This document shows, in pieces, positions 1 to 8,127 of a DNA stretch of 64,000 nucleotides (position 1 is its first letter; each line of letters opens with the position of its first letter). The DNA lies in NCBI GenBank assembly GCA_001725355.1, contig MEGD01000027.1, positions 31,131 to 95,130 on the forward strand. The letters run 5' to 3'. This stretch comes from Novosphingobium sp. SCN 66-18. Lineage in GTDB: Bacteria > Pseudomonadota > Alphaproteobacteria > Sphingomonadales > Sphingomonadaceae. Below the pieces are notes generated by a model. The model was not told the DNA's origin, made no database searches, and worked only from the letters and a program-made list of their open reading frames with translations. Both the position numbers and the translations under genes were made by a program.

Positions 1-45
1 GGTTCTTTTCTTTTGGAGTGGGTGCCGTTGTGCTGCCCACCCCTG

Positions 46-67
46 CCCCTCCCGCAAGCGGGAGGGG
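46..67. terminator. Perfect GC-rich stem-loop beyond metH1
   Basis: A 10-bp perfect stem (CCCCTCCCGC / GCGGGAGGGG) around AA lies a few bases past the metH1 stop codon. There is no strong T-run on either side. It may be a terminator of the met operon or a copy of a short dispersed palindrome. The rest of positions 1-74 shows no gene. Confidence 0.45.
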
Positions 68-74
68 AACTGGT

Positions 75-1136
75 TCACGCCGCCATTACGAACGGCTCCA
101 GCCCGGCCAGGCGCGTGACCTGATCGGGATGGGGCAACGCGCGCGGCGCGAGGCCGGCAACCGTCTGCGCCATCGCCGCGATGTGATCGGGCGTGGACCC
201 GCAGCAGCCGCCCAGAATGTTGACCTGGCCATGATCGGCCCATTCGCGGACGAGACCGGCGGTGGTCAGTGGCATTTCGTCGTATTCGCCCAGCTCGTTG
301 GGCAGACCGGCGTTGGGATAGACCATGATCAGCGTGTCGGCGATTTCGGACAGCGCCTTCACATGCGGGCGCAACTGGGTGGCGCCGAACGAGCAGTTGA
401 GGCCGATCGTGACCGGCCGCGCATGGCGCACAGCGTACCAGAACGCCTCGACGGTGTGGCCCGAAAGGTTGCGGCCCGAAAGGTCGGTCAGCGTCATCGA
501 CAGCATGATCGGGATTTCGCGGCCCAGCGCCGCCTCCACCTTGCGCACCGCCATCACGCCCGCCTTGGCGTTCAGCGTATCGAACACCGTCTCGATCAGG
601 ATGAAGTCCGCCCCGCCTTCGACCAGCGCGGCGATCTGTTCGGCATAGACATCGACCAGGAAATCCCAGTCGATCTCGCGGAAACCGGGATCGTTGACGT
701 CGGGCGAGAGCGACAGCGTCTTGTTGGTCGGCCCGATCGCGCCGGCGACGAAGCGCGGGCGGCCGTCTTTGGCCGCGTACTCGTCGGCGATCCGCCGGGC
801 GAGCTTCGCGGATTCGAGGTTGATCTCGCGCACCAGATGCTCCGCCGCATAGTCCGCCTGGCTGATGCGGTTGGCCGAGAACGTGTTGGTTTCGGCGATG
901 TCGGCGCCGGCCGCGAAATAGGCGCGGTGGATCGATTCGGGCACTTCGGGCTTGGTCAGCGCGAGGATGTCGTTGTTGCCCTTCTGGTCCTTGGCCAGCC
1001 CCAGCGTGCCGGCATAGTCCTCTTCGGACAGCTTCCAGCGCTGGATCTCGGTGCCGAAAGCGCCATCGGTGATGAGGATGCGCTGGCGCGCCTGATCGAG
1101 CAGCGCGGCGCGGGCGGCGGATGGGGTGAGAGTCAT
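75..1136 (-). CDS. metH: Methionine synthase, homocysteine-binding (N-terminal) subunit of a split MetH
   Basis: Transfers a methyl group toward homocysteine in the cytoplasmic methionine/SAM cycle. The 353-residue product is a complete homocysteine S-methyltransferase barrel only. It opens with an ILITDGAFGTEIQ-type motif and carries the three zinc-ligand cysteines in GLNCSFG (about 248) and GGCCGS (about 311-312). The pterin, cobalamin and reactivation domains are absent, so this is the first half of a split MetH. The second half would be expected further along the minus strand, outside the window. The ATG at 1136 overlaps the metF stop codon by four bases, which fixes the start and implies translational coupling. 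The upstream SahR operators probably control it. Confidence 0.9.
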   Translation of the reverse strand: MTLTPSAARAALLDQARQRILITDGAFGTEIQRWKLSEEDYAGTLGLAKDQKGNNDILALTKPEVPESIHRAYFAAGADIAETNTFSANRISQADYAAEHLVREINLESAKLARRIADEYAAKDGRPRFVAGAIGPTNKTLSLSPDVNDPGFREIDWDFLVDVYAEQIAALVEGGADFILIETVFDTLNAKAGVMAVRKVEAALGREIPIMLSMTLTDLSGRNLSGHTVEAFWYAVRHARPVTIGLNCSFGATQLRPHVKALSEIADTLIMVYPNAGLPNELGEYDEMPLTTAGLVREWADHGQVNILGGCCGSTPDHIAAMAQTVAGLAPRALPHPDQVTRLAGLEPFVMAA

Positions 1137-2074
1137 GCGGCCTTTTCCAGTGCGGGGCGGCCGGGACGCAGGCCAAGCAAATGGCAGATCGCGTAGCTCA
1201 GCTCGGCCCGGTTGAGCGTGTAGAAGTGGAAATCGCGCACGCCGCCGGCATAGAGGCGGCGGCAGAACTCGGCGGCGATGGTCGCGGCGACGAGCTGGCG
1301 CGAGGCGGGGTGCGTGTCCAGCCCTTCGAACAGGCCGTCCATCCACGCCGGGATCGCCGCGCCGCAGGCAGCGGCGAACTTGCGCGTCTGCGCCACGTTG
1401 GACACGGGCAGGATGCCCGGCAGCACCGGCGCATCGATCCCCGCCGCCGCCAGCTTGTCGCGGAAGCGGAAGAACGTCTCGGGTTCGAAGAAGAACTGGC
1501 TGATCGCGCGCGTGGCCCCGGCATCGAGCTTGCGCTTGAGGTTATCGATGTCCGCCTGGACGCTGGGCGAATCGGGATGGCTTTCCGGATAGGCGGCCAC
1601 CGAAATCTCGAACGGCGCGATCGCCTTCAGCCCCGCGACCAATTCGGCCGCGTTGGCATAGCCTTCGGGGTGCGGCGTGAACGGCACGCCCGGTGCCCCC
1701 ATGTCGCCGCGCAGCGCCACGATATGCCGCACGCCGGCCTCCCAGTACCCTTCCGCCACCTCGCGGATTTCCGCCTTGCTGGCGTCCACGCAGGTCAGGT
1801 GCGCGGCAGCCGGCAGGCGCGCTTCGGAAATGATCCGCGCGACGGTGCCGTGCGTGCGGTCGCGCGTGGAGCCGCCCGCGCCGTATGTCACCGAAACGAA
1901 CTGCGGCTCCAGCGGCGCCAGCGTGGTCACCACATCCCACAGCTGGGTCATCAGCGCGTCGGTCTTGGGAGGGAAGAATTCGAAGCTCACGCGGATGTCG
2001 CCGGGCAAGCCGGCGAACAGGGGCGTATCGAGAGCGGTGCGCGCTTCGCGCAACTGGTCATAGGACGTGGTCAT
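1133..2074 (-). CDS. metF: 5,10-methylenetetrahydrofolate reductase
   Basis: Reduces methylene-THF to methyl-THF, the methyl donor for MetH. The 313-residue product has normal bacterial MetF length. The FEFFPPK motif near residue 33 carries the family's catalytic Glu. The gene overlaps sahR upstream and metH downstream by four bases each (ATGA junctions), giving one transcript sahR-metF-metH. Such coupling fits matched production of methyl donor and acceptor enzymes. No unusual residues were seen. Confidence 0.95.
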   Translation of the reverse strand: MTTSYDQLREARTALDTPLFAGLPGDIRVSFEFFPPKTDALMTQLWDVVTTLAPLEPQFVSVTYGAGGSTRDRTHGTVARIISEARLPAAAHLTCVDASKAEIREVAEGYWEAGVRHIVALRGDMGAPGVPFTPHPEGYANAAELVAGLKAIAPFEISVAAYPESHPDSPSVQADIDNLKRKLDAGATRAISQFFFEPETFFRFRDKLAAAGIDAPVLPGILPVSNVAQTRKFAAACGAAIPAWMDGLFEGLDTHPASRQLVAATIAAEFCRRLYAGGVRDFHFYTLNRAELSYAICHLLGLRPGRPALEKAA

Positions 2075-3126
2075 GACGTGGCCTTCCGCCCGGTGCGGGC
2101 ATGTTCGGGCTGGATAGGGGTGACATTTCCGGCCGGAGCCGACTGGGCGTGCGCGCTGCGGATGCCGGTCCAGACCTTGACGATCAGTTCGTGCCCCGGC
2201 AGCGCCCGTTCGCCATCGGGTTCGAACCCGGCATCGAGCAGCAGCTTTTCCACCTGCGCATCGGAAAAGCCCAGGCGCGCATGGGCGTGCGCGGTGCGCA
2301 GTTCCTCGCGGTCGTGCGCGGCAAAATCGACGATGGCGACACGGCCGCCCGGTGCGGTGACCCGCGCGGCTTCGGCCAGCACCGCTTCCGGCGCGATCGC
2401 ATAGTGCAGCACCTGGTGGAACAGCACGGTATCGAAGCTGCCCGGCGCGAACGGCAGTTGCGCGAAATCACCCTGCACCAGTTCGACCCGGCCGGCGGGC
2501 AGATGCTGCAGACGGGTGCGTGCGACGCGCAGCATTTCCGGGCTCTTGTCGAGCGCCACCACACGGTCGGCCCGCGCCGCGAACAGTTCGGCCATGCGCC
2601 CGGTGCCGGTGCCCACGTCCAGCACGCGGCCCAGCGCTGCGGTATCCGCGCCCTGCCCCAGCATCTCGACCAGCGCGGCCTCCACCGGGCCGTCGGCGAT
2701 GTGCAGGCTGCGCAGGTGGTCCCATTGCTCGGCATGACGCGCGAAGTAATCGGCGGCATGCGTCTCGCGCAGGGCGCGCACCGCATCGAGATGCTGGCGA
2801 TCCTCCGAACAGCGCAGGCCGAACCCGGCATCGGCCTCTTCCGCCACGGCCAGCAGGCGGGCCACCACCGCCCCGATCGCGGCGCTATCCCCGCCGGTGT
2901 CGGCATCGCCGCCGATCGCGGCGCGCAGGAACACCCATCCCCCTTCGCGGCGGCGTTCGGCCAGCCCGGCATCGCACAGGATCTTCACATGGCGCGAGAC
3001 GCGCGGCTGGCTTTGCCCCAGCACTTGCGCCAGTTCCCCCACGGCCAGCTCCATGCTCGCCAGCAGCCGCATGATCCGCAATCGCGTGGGATCCGCCAGG
3101 GCGCGAAGGGTGTCGAGCAGGGTCAT
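2071..3126 (-). CDS. sahR: ArsR-family regulator with SAM-methyltransferase-like sensor domain (SahR)
   Basis: Likely repressor of SAM-cycle genes that releases DNA when S-adenosylhomocysteine builds up. Residues about 1-85 form an ArsR winged helix (LADPTRLRIMRLL, then QPRVSRHVKIL). Residues about 130-330 form a class I methyltransferase fold with the SAM/SAH loop VLDVGTGTGRM. The known SahR family has this same arrangement, sits beside metF/metH, and senses SAH through the methylase-like domain. I chose the ATG at 3126 because the ArsR domain begins there. An in-frame ATG at 3138 would overlap the operator. Neither has a clear Shine-Dalgarno. A genuine methyltransferase activity cannot be excluded, but context favours sensing. 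Confidence 0.85.
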   Translation of the reverse strand: MTLLDTLRALADPTRLRIMRLLASMELAVGELAQVLGQSQPRVSRHVKILCDAGLAERRREGGWVFLRAAIGGDADTGGDSAAIGAVVARLLAVAEEADAGFGLRCSEDRQHLDAVRALRETHAADYFARHAEQWDHLRSLHIADGPVEAALVEMLGQGADTAALGRVLDVGTGTGRMAELFAARADRVVALDKSPEMLRVARTRLQHLPAGRVELVQGDFAQLPFAPGSFDTVLFHQVLHYAIAPEAVLAEAARVTAPGGRVAIVDFAAHDREELRTAHAHARLGFSDAQVEKLLLDAGFEPDGERALPGHELIVKVWTGIRSAHAQSAPAGNVTPIQPEHARTGRKATS

Positions 3127-3136
3127 GATCAGAGCC

Positions 3137-3156
3137 ATATAAAGAAATCTTTATAT
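3137..3156. promoter_or_regulatory. SahR operator 1
   Basis: Perfect inverted repeat ATATAAAG-N4-CTTTATAT immediately upstream of sahR-metF-metH. Its AT-richness stands out from the GC-rich surroundings. The sequence matches my memory of the SahR operator consensus. Confidence 0.85.
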
Positions 3157-3166
3157 CAATCAAGCC

Positions 3167-3186
3167 ACATAAAGACTTCTTTATAT
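3167..3186. promoter_or_regulatory. SahR operator 2
   Basis: Second inverted repeat ACATAAAG-N4-CTTTATAT, one mismatch between arms. Its centre is 30 bp from operator 1, about three helical turns, so two SahR dimers could bind the same DNA face. Confidence 0.8.
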
Positions 3187-3315
3187 CAGCCGTTAGGGTT
3201 GCTACCTAAACCCTTTATCGGCGACGTGCCGGCGGCGCAGGTCCCTTTTGTGGTTTGCCTTGGCCCCGCCACGCCGATAGAACGCCGCCGAACGAAAATA
3301 CAGTAGAGGGACCCC

Positions 3316-3615
3316 ATGAAGAAGATCGCCTTCACCGCCATCGCCTGCGCCGCCGCGCTTTCGCTCAGCGCCTGCGGCAAGTCCGAGGACGCCACCGAAG
3401 CCGCCGCCACCGACAATGTCGAGATGCCGGCCGAGGAACTGCCCGCCGTGGACACCTCCGCCGCCGCCGCGCCGGTGGAAGCGCCCGCCGCCGATGCCAC
3501 GCCGCTTTCGGCCGAAGATGCCGCGCGCAACGCCGCCGACAGCGCCGCCGCCGCCGCTGCCGACGTCAAGAAGGCCGCCGCCGACGCCGCGGCGGACGCC
3601 GAAAAGAAGATGTGA
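3316..3615 (+). CDS. Small Ala-rich lipoprotein
   Basis: Unknown function. The 99-residue product starts with a lipoprotein signal, with lipobox LSAC near residue 18-21. The mature part is almost entirely Ala, Glu, Asp and Lys, low in complexity and probably helical or disordered. An AGAGGGA ribosome-binding site lies ahead of the ATG. A stem-loop with a T-run follows the stop. It is probably periplasmic and membrane-anchored. Such composition drifts quickly, so homology is hard to judge by eye. Confidence 0.8.
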   Translation: MKKIAFTAIACAAALSLSACGKSEDATEAAATDNVEMPAEELPAVDTSAAAAPVEAPAADATPLSAEDAARNAADSAAAAAADVKKAAADAAADAEKKM

Positions 3616-3667
3616 TCCCGTGCGCCCCGACCGCACCGGCGGGGCGCGGCACGGATTCTCGAGAACG

Positions 3668-3701
3668 AAGGGGGCGGCAGATGGGAATCTCCGCCCCTTT
3701 T
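3668..3701 (+). terminator. Rho-independent terminator after the small lipoprotein
   Basis: Stem GGGGCGG / CCGCCCC, extended by AAG / TTT, closes a 13-base loop and runs into TTTT on the plus strand. It separates the two lipoprotein genes. Confidence 0.7.
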
Positions 3702-3724
3702 CCTTGCCTTTCCGGAGTATCGCG

Positions 3725-3988
3725 ATGCGCGCCCTGAAACCCGCCCTCAACCGGGCGCCGTATCTTCTCCCCCTGCTGGCCCTGGCGAGCTGCGGCCAGA
3801 AGGACACCGATCCGGGGCCGGGCGGCGTGACCGTGGGCGAAGCCCGCGCGCTCGACGAAGCCGCCGAAATGCTGGAAAAGCGGCCAGCCCCACCCACGAC
3901 GGATGCGGACGTGCCGCAGGCGAGCGCCAGCGCGGCCGCTACGCCTCCGGTTCAGGCCTCAGATCGGGCCGACGCGCAAGCGCATTGA
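3725..3988 (+). CDS. Small lipoprotein, hypothetical
   Basis: Unknown function. The 87-residue product has a positively charged start, a Leu-rich core and lipobox LASC near residues 21-24, so it is a predicted lipoprotein. The mature region is short and rich in Asp, Ala and Pro. A GGAG ribosome-binding site sits eight bases before the ATG at 3725. Its last 50 bases overlap the 3' end of the convergent iclR gene, so one stop codon or the other may be slightly misplaced, though both frames look natural. Confidence 0.7.
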   Translation: MRALKPALNRAPYLLPLLALASCGQKDTDPGPGGVTVGEARALDEAAEMLEKRPAPPTTDADVPQASASAAATPPVQASDRADAQAH

Positions 3989-4688
3989 GCGCCAGCCCCA
4001 GTTCGTCGATCGCGGCCGCGTCGCGCGATCCGGCGAAGATCGTTGCCGAAAGACAGAAGCGCACCGGCGCGCCCGGCACCGCCACGCCGACCGAGCAGAC
4101 GCCGGCATGGATATAGCCGTCGTCCACCGCATAGCCCCGCTGGACCGCTTCCGCCACCTGGCCCAGCCATGTGGTAAAGCCCAGCGGTTTGCGCCAGCGC
4201 ACCCGCGCAAAACGGGCGACGAGACCATCGCGATCCAGCGCTTCGGCCGCCGTGAGCGCCCTTCCGGCCGCACCGCCACCAAGCGGCTGCCGCTGGCCCT
4301 CGACCATGTGGATGCGCGTCTCCGCCCCGCTTTCGCCCAGCGCGATCAGCGACAGGCGCTCACCCGGCTGCACCTGCCATAGCCCGGCGGTGGCGTCGTG
4401 CGCGGCGGCGAACCGCGCCAGCAATGGCCGGACGCGAGCGGCGAAACGCGAAACCGCGTTCGCCTGCAACACCCCAAGATCGCCCCAGCCCGCCGCCAGC
4501 CGGTAGCGCTTGCCGCCGGACTCGCGATCGACCGCCCCTTCGGCCACCAGCGTGCGCAGCAGATTCAGTCCGCTCGAGGGGCTAAGACCCGTTTCCCGGC
4601 AGATGTCGGACAGAGTCAGCGCTTCGCGCACAGCCAACAGGCGCAAAATGGTGAACCCTTGGGAAAGCGAGCGGACAGGACCGGACAT
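3939..4688 (-). CDS. IclR-family transcriptional regulator
   Basis: Probable control protein for the divergent acyl-CoA operon. The 249-residue product has an N-terminal winged helix (SLSQGFTILRLLAVREALT, then SDICRETGLSPSSGLNLLRTL) and a C-terminal IclR effector domain ending with a VGVAVPGAPV-type segment. I chose the ATG at 4688, where IclR proteins normally begin. An in-frame extension 14 codons upstream would run through the operator palindrome. It is divergent from the SDR gene across 100 bp, the usual layout for a local regulator. The effector is unknown but may be a CoA ester or free acid handled by the operon. Confidence 0.9.
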   Translation of the reverse strand: MSGPVRSLSQGFTILRLLAVREALTLSDICRETGLSPSSGLNLLRTLVAEGAVDRESGGKRYRLAAGWGDLGVLQANAVSRFAARVRPLLARFAAAHDATAGLWQVQPGERLSLIALGESGAETRIHMVEGQRQPLGGGAAGRALTAAEALDRDGLVARFARVRWRKPLGFTTWLGQVAEAVQRGYAVDDGYIHAGVCSVGVAVPGAPVRFCLSATIFAGSRDAAAIDELGLALNALARRPDLRPEPEA

Positions 4689-4700
4689 GAAGGCATCATA

Positions 4701-4720
4701 TTTTTCATGATGATGAAAAA
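4701..4720. promoter_or_regulatory. Candidate IclR operator
   Basis: Perfect inverted repeat TTTTTCAT-N4-ATGAAAAA in the iclR/SDR intergenic region, followed by a second dyad AATTC-N8-GAATT at 4722-4739. Both are AT-rich islands between the divergent genes and suit binding by the adjacent IclR protein. Confidence 0.6.
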
Positions 4721-4788
4721 CAATTCCCAATATTGAATTTATCCCTACGCACGGTTAGCTTCGGCGTCGAACCGACTGGAGAGAATCG

Positions 4789-5706
4789 TTGTCCGGAATC
4801 CTGGCAGGCAAAGTCGTGGCGGTAACGGGTGCGGGCCGTGGCATCGGCCGTGAAATAGCGCTGTTGTGCGCACGGCATGGTGCGGCCGTGGTGGTGAACG
4901 ATCCCGGCGTGGCGCAAGGCGGCGACGGGGGCGATGCGGGGCCGGCGGACACCACCGTCAACGATATCCGCGCGGCCGGCGGCAAGGCCTGGGCCAACCT
5001 CGCCAACGTGGCCGACCCCAAGGCCGCCGCCTCGATCGTCGAGGATGCGGTGCAGCGGTTCGGGCGGATCGACGCGGTGGTGAACAACGCCGGCATCCTG
5101 CGCGACACCATCTGGCACAAGATGTCCTACGAGGACTGGACCAGCGTGATCGACGTCAACCTGACCGGCGCATTCAACGTCTCCAAGGCGGCGACGCCCT
5201 ATTTCCGCGAGCAGCAGTCGGGCAGCTTCATCCATTTCACCTCCACCAGCGGGCTGATCGGCAACGTGGGGCAGGCCAACTATTCGGCGGCCAAGCTCGG
5301 CCTTGTCGCCCTCTCGCACTCGATAGCGCTCGACATGGCGCGCTGGGGCGTGCGCTCGAACTGCATCGCGCCGTTCGCGTGGAGCCGGATGACCGCCTCG
5401 ATCCCCGCCGAAACGCCCGAGCAGAAGCAGCGCGTCGAACGCATGAAGACGATGAGCGCGGACAAGATCGCCCCGCTGGTAGCCTATCTCGCCTCCGATG
5501 CCGCGAAGGACGTGACTAACCAGATCTTCGCGGTGCGCAAGAACGAGATCGTGCTGTTCAACAAGCCGCGCCCCGTCCGGTCGATGGTCAAGCTGGAAGG
5601 CTGGACGCCCGAGGCGATCGCGGAAGAACTGATCCCCGCGTTCCGCCCCGCCTTCGCACGGGCCGACGAGGTTTCGGCCCACGTCTTCCCCTACGATCCG
5701 GTTTGA
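4789..5706 (+). CDS. SDR-family 3-hydroxyacyl-CoA dehydrogenase-like oxidoreductase
   Basis: Probable NAD(P)-dependent dehydrogenase for a hydroxyacyl-CoA intermediate. The 305-residue product has the cofactor motif TGAGRGIG, the NNAG motif near residue 100, and the catalytic Ser followed by YSAAK. About 50 residues extend beyond a classical SDR, as in dehydrogenase domains of multifunctional beta-oxidation enzymes. I assign the TTG at 4789 as start because GGAGAG lies six bases ahead and no better start matches the Rossmann strand. First gene of a six-gene operon, with a gap of only 11 bases to the next. The substrate is inferred only from context. Confidence 0.85.
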   Translation: MSGILAGKVVAVTGAGRGIGREIALLCARHGAAVVVNDPGVAQGGDGGDAGPADTTVNDIRAAGGKAWANLANVADPKAAASIVEDAVQRFGRIDAVVNNAGILRDTIWHKMSYEDWTSVIDVNLTGAFNVSKAATPYFREQQSGSFIHFTSTSGLIGNVGQANYSAAKLGLVALSHSIALDMARWGVRSNCIAPFAWSRMTASIPAETPEQKQRVERMKTMSADKIAPLVAYLASDAAKDVTNQIFAVRKNEIVLFNKPRPVRSMVKLEGWTPEAIAEELIPAFRPAFARADEVSAHVFPYDPV

Positions 5707-5717
5707 GGAGAGACCCG

Positions 5718-6899
5718 GTGAGCATGGTGAACCCCGGCATGGATGCCGATGTCTTCGAACAGTTCCTCGATCAGCTGAAACGCTATGTCCGCGAACGGCT
5801 GGTGCCCGCCGAAGCCGAGGTGATCGCCCAGGATCGCATCCCCGACGAGCTGCTGGATGAAATGCGCGAGATGGGCCTGTTCGGCCTGACCATGCCCGAG
5901 GAATACGGCGGCGCGGGCATGAACGTGTCGCAGTATATCGAGACCATCCACACGCTGAGCTACGCCATGCCGGCCTACCGCTCGATCGTGTCGATCAACC
6001 TTGGCATGGTCTGCTCGGCGATCAAGAACGGCGGCACGGAGGAGCAGAAGGCCGCCTGGCTTCCACGCCTCGCCGCCGGGGACATCGCCAGCTTCGGGCT
6101 GACCGAACCGGGATCGGGATCGGATTCGGCGGGGTTGCAGACCACCGCCGTCCGTTCGGGCAACGGCTATGTGCTCAACGGCACCAAGCGCTACATCACC
6201 AACGCGCCCTTCGCGAAAGTCGCGCTGATCATGGCGCGCACCGCGAAGGAGAACCTGCCCCGCAACGCGCACGTCTCCGCCTTCCTCGTGCCGATGGATA
6301 CGGCGGGCGTCACGGTGGGCAAGTCCGACAAGAAGATGGGCCAGTCCGGCAGCCACATCGCCGACATCATCCTGGAAGACGTGTTCGTCCCCGGCGACGC
6401 GCTGCTGGGCGGCGAGGAAGGCAAGGGCTTCGCCACGGCGATGCAGAGCCTCGACAACGGCCGCCTTTCGGTCGGCGCGGCCAGCACCGCCTATGCCCGG
6501 CGCATCCTCGATACCGCCGTGCGCTATGCCACGGAGCGCAAGGCCTTCGGCGAACCGATCGCCAATTTCCAGCTGATCCAGGCGATGCTGGCGGACAGCC
6601 ACGCCGAAATCTACGCCGCCGAATGCATGATGCGCGATGCCATCCGCAAGGCGGACGAAGGGCGCAAGATCCTGCTGGAAGCCGCCGCCTTCAAGATGTT
6701 CGCCAGCGAGATGTGCGGGCGCGTGGCCGATCGCTGCGTGCAGGTCCACGGCGGCGCGGGTTACCTGGCCGAATACGAAGCCGAACGCTTCTTCCGCGAC
6801 AGCCGCATCTACCGTATCTACGAAGGGACCACACAGATCATGCAGCTGGTCATCGCCAAGCAGATGCTGCGCGATTTCGCTGCCGGCGCGCAAGGCTGA
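5718..6899 (+). CDS. Acyl-CoA dehydrogenase
   Basis: FAD enzyme that introduces the alpha-beta double bond into an acyl-CoA, passing electrons to ETF. The 393-residue product has family length, the FAD/substrate motif FGLTEPGSGSDSAG, the VHGGAGY segment and the catalytic Glu in IYEGTTQIM near the C-terminus. I take GTG at 5718 as start because GAGGAGAG precedes it. An ATG six bases later is also possible. It lies between the SDR and CoA-transferase genes in one operon. A second, divergent acyl-CoA dehydrogenase lies further along, so the two probably act on different intermediates. Confidence 0.9.
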   Translation: MSMVNPGMDADVFEQFLDQLKRYVRERLVPAEAEVIAQDRIPDELLDEMREMGLFGLTMPEEYGGAGMNVSQYIETIHTLSYAMPAYRSIVSINLGMVCSAIKNGGTEEQKAAWLPRLAAGDIASFGLTEPGSGSDSAGLQTTAVRSGNGYVLNGTKRYITNAPFAKVALIMARTAKENLPRNAHVSAFLVPMDTAGVTVGKSDKKMGQSGSHIADIILEDVFVPGDALLGGEEGKGFATAMQSLDNGRLSVGAASTAYARRILDTAVRYATERKAFGEPIANFQLIQAMLADSHAEIYAAECMMRDAIRKADEGRKILLEAAAFKMFASEMCGRVADRCVQVHGGAGYLAEYEAERFFRDSRIYRIYEGTTQIMQLVIAKQMLRDFAAGAQG

Positions 6900-6915
6900 G
6901 AGGGGGGTCGCGCGC

Positions 6916-8127
6916 GTGTACGATCTCCTCAACGGCCTGTCGGTGATCGAGGCGTCCTCGTTCGTCGCCTCGCCCACCGCCGGGCTCTATTGCGCGCAGA
7001 TGGGCGCGGACGTAATCCGGGTGGACCAGATCGGCGGCGGCCCCGATTTCCGCCGCTGGCCGGTCACCGCCGCCAACGATTCGCTCTACTGGGAAAACCT
7101 CAACCGCGCCAAGCGGTCGGTCGCGCTCGATCTTGGCCGGCCGGAAGGGCGCGCGCTGTTGCAGGAACTGATCCGCGCGACGGGGCAGGTCATCACCAAC
7201 TTCCCGGTTGGCGGCTTCATGGCGCATGACGTGCTGGCGCAGGGCCGCGCGGACCTGATCACGGTGCGCGTGATGGGCTGGGCGGACGGTTCGCCCGCGC
7301 TGGACTACACGGTCAACAACGCGGTCGGCTACCCGATGATGACCGGCCCCGGCCCGGACCCGGTCAACCACGTCCTGCCCGCGTGGGACCTGCTGAGCGG
7401 CGCCTATGCCGCCTTCGCGCTGCTCGCCGCGATCCGCAAGCGCGAGGCTTCGGGCGCGGGCGGCGAAGTGCGGATTCCGCTGTCCGACGTCGCCATCGGC
7501 ACCGCCGCCAATCTCGGCAGCGTGGCCGAAGTGCTTTACGAAAACGCCAACCGGCCGCGGCTCGGCAACGCAGTCTATGGCCTGTTCGGCCGCGATTTCG
7601 TGACCGCCGACGGCGTGCGCACGATGATCGTGGTGGTCACTCCGCGCCAGTGGGCCAATCTGGTCAAGGCGCTGGACCTTGGCGGTGCCATCGCCGCGAT
7701 CGAGGCAGAGCGCGGCGTGTCCTTCGCGAGGGACGACGGGCTGCGCTTCACCCACCGCGATGCGCTCTACCCGCTGTTCGAACGCGCGATCGGCGCGCGC
7801 ACGCAGGCCGACCTGGCCGCCGCGTTCGATGCCGGGGGCATCGTCCATTCCGCCTATCGCACGATGCTGGAAGCGGTCGAGGACCGCGCGCTGGTGGCCG
7901 ACAACCCGGTCTTCGGCGCCTGCGACAATCCCAGCGGCTTCGCCTATCCGGCCGCGGGCGCCTTCGCCACGCTGCCCCAGGCAGACCGCCAGCCGCCCCG
8001 CCCCGCCCCGCGCAACGGCCAGCATTCCGAAGAAGTGCTGGCCACGCGGCTCAACCTTTCGTCGGGCGAGATCGCCCGCCTGATCGATACCGGCATCGTC
8101 GGCATCGCCCCAACCGGAGAATCCTGA
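6916..8127 (+). CDS. Class III (CaiB/BaiF-type) CoA-transferase
   Basis: Probably activates the pathway's free acid by moving CoA from a donor such as succinyl-CoA or a product ester. The 403-residue product fits family length. It opens with the typical LNGLSVIEASSFVASPTAGL segment, followed by MGADVIRVD. The catalytic Asp is probably that in PAWDLLSGAYAAF, matching the PxxD...YAA pattern of formyl-CoA transferase relatives. The GTG at 6916 is chosen because domain homology begins there. Its stop codon overlaps the thiolase ATG by one base. The acid cannot be named from sequence alone. Confidence 0.85.
   Translation: MYDLLNGLSVIEASSFVASPTAGLYCAQMGADVIRVDQIGGGPDFRRWPVTAANDSLYWENLNRAKRSVALDLGRPEGRALLQELIRATGQVITNFPVGGFMAHDVLAQGRADLITVRVMGWADGSPALDYTVNNAVGYPMMTGPGPDPVNHVLPAWDLLSGAYAAFALLAAIRKREASGAGGEVRIPLSDVAIGTAANLGSVAEVLYENANRPRLGNAVYGLFGRDFVTADGVRTMIVVVTPRQWANLVKALDLGGAIAAIEAERGVSFARDDGLRFTHRDALYPLFERAIGARTQADLAAAFDAGGIVHSAYRTMLEAVEDRALVADNPVFGACDNPSGFAYPAAGAFATLPQADRQPPRPAPRNGQHSEEVLATRLNLSSGEIARLIDTGIVGIAPTGES

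Noticed and set aside
3190..3213. GGGTT/AACCC and TTAGG/CCTAA dyads after the SahR operators
   Set aside because: Short, mutually exclusive pairings with no clear partner; too likely by chance.
7383..8126. Long upstream extension of the thiolase frame
   Set aside because: Covers the CoA-transferase gene in another frame; the thiolase domain starts at 8127.
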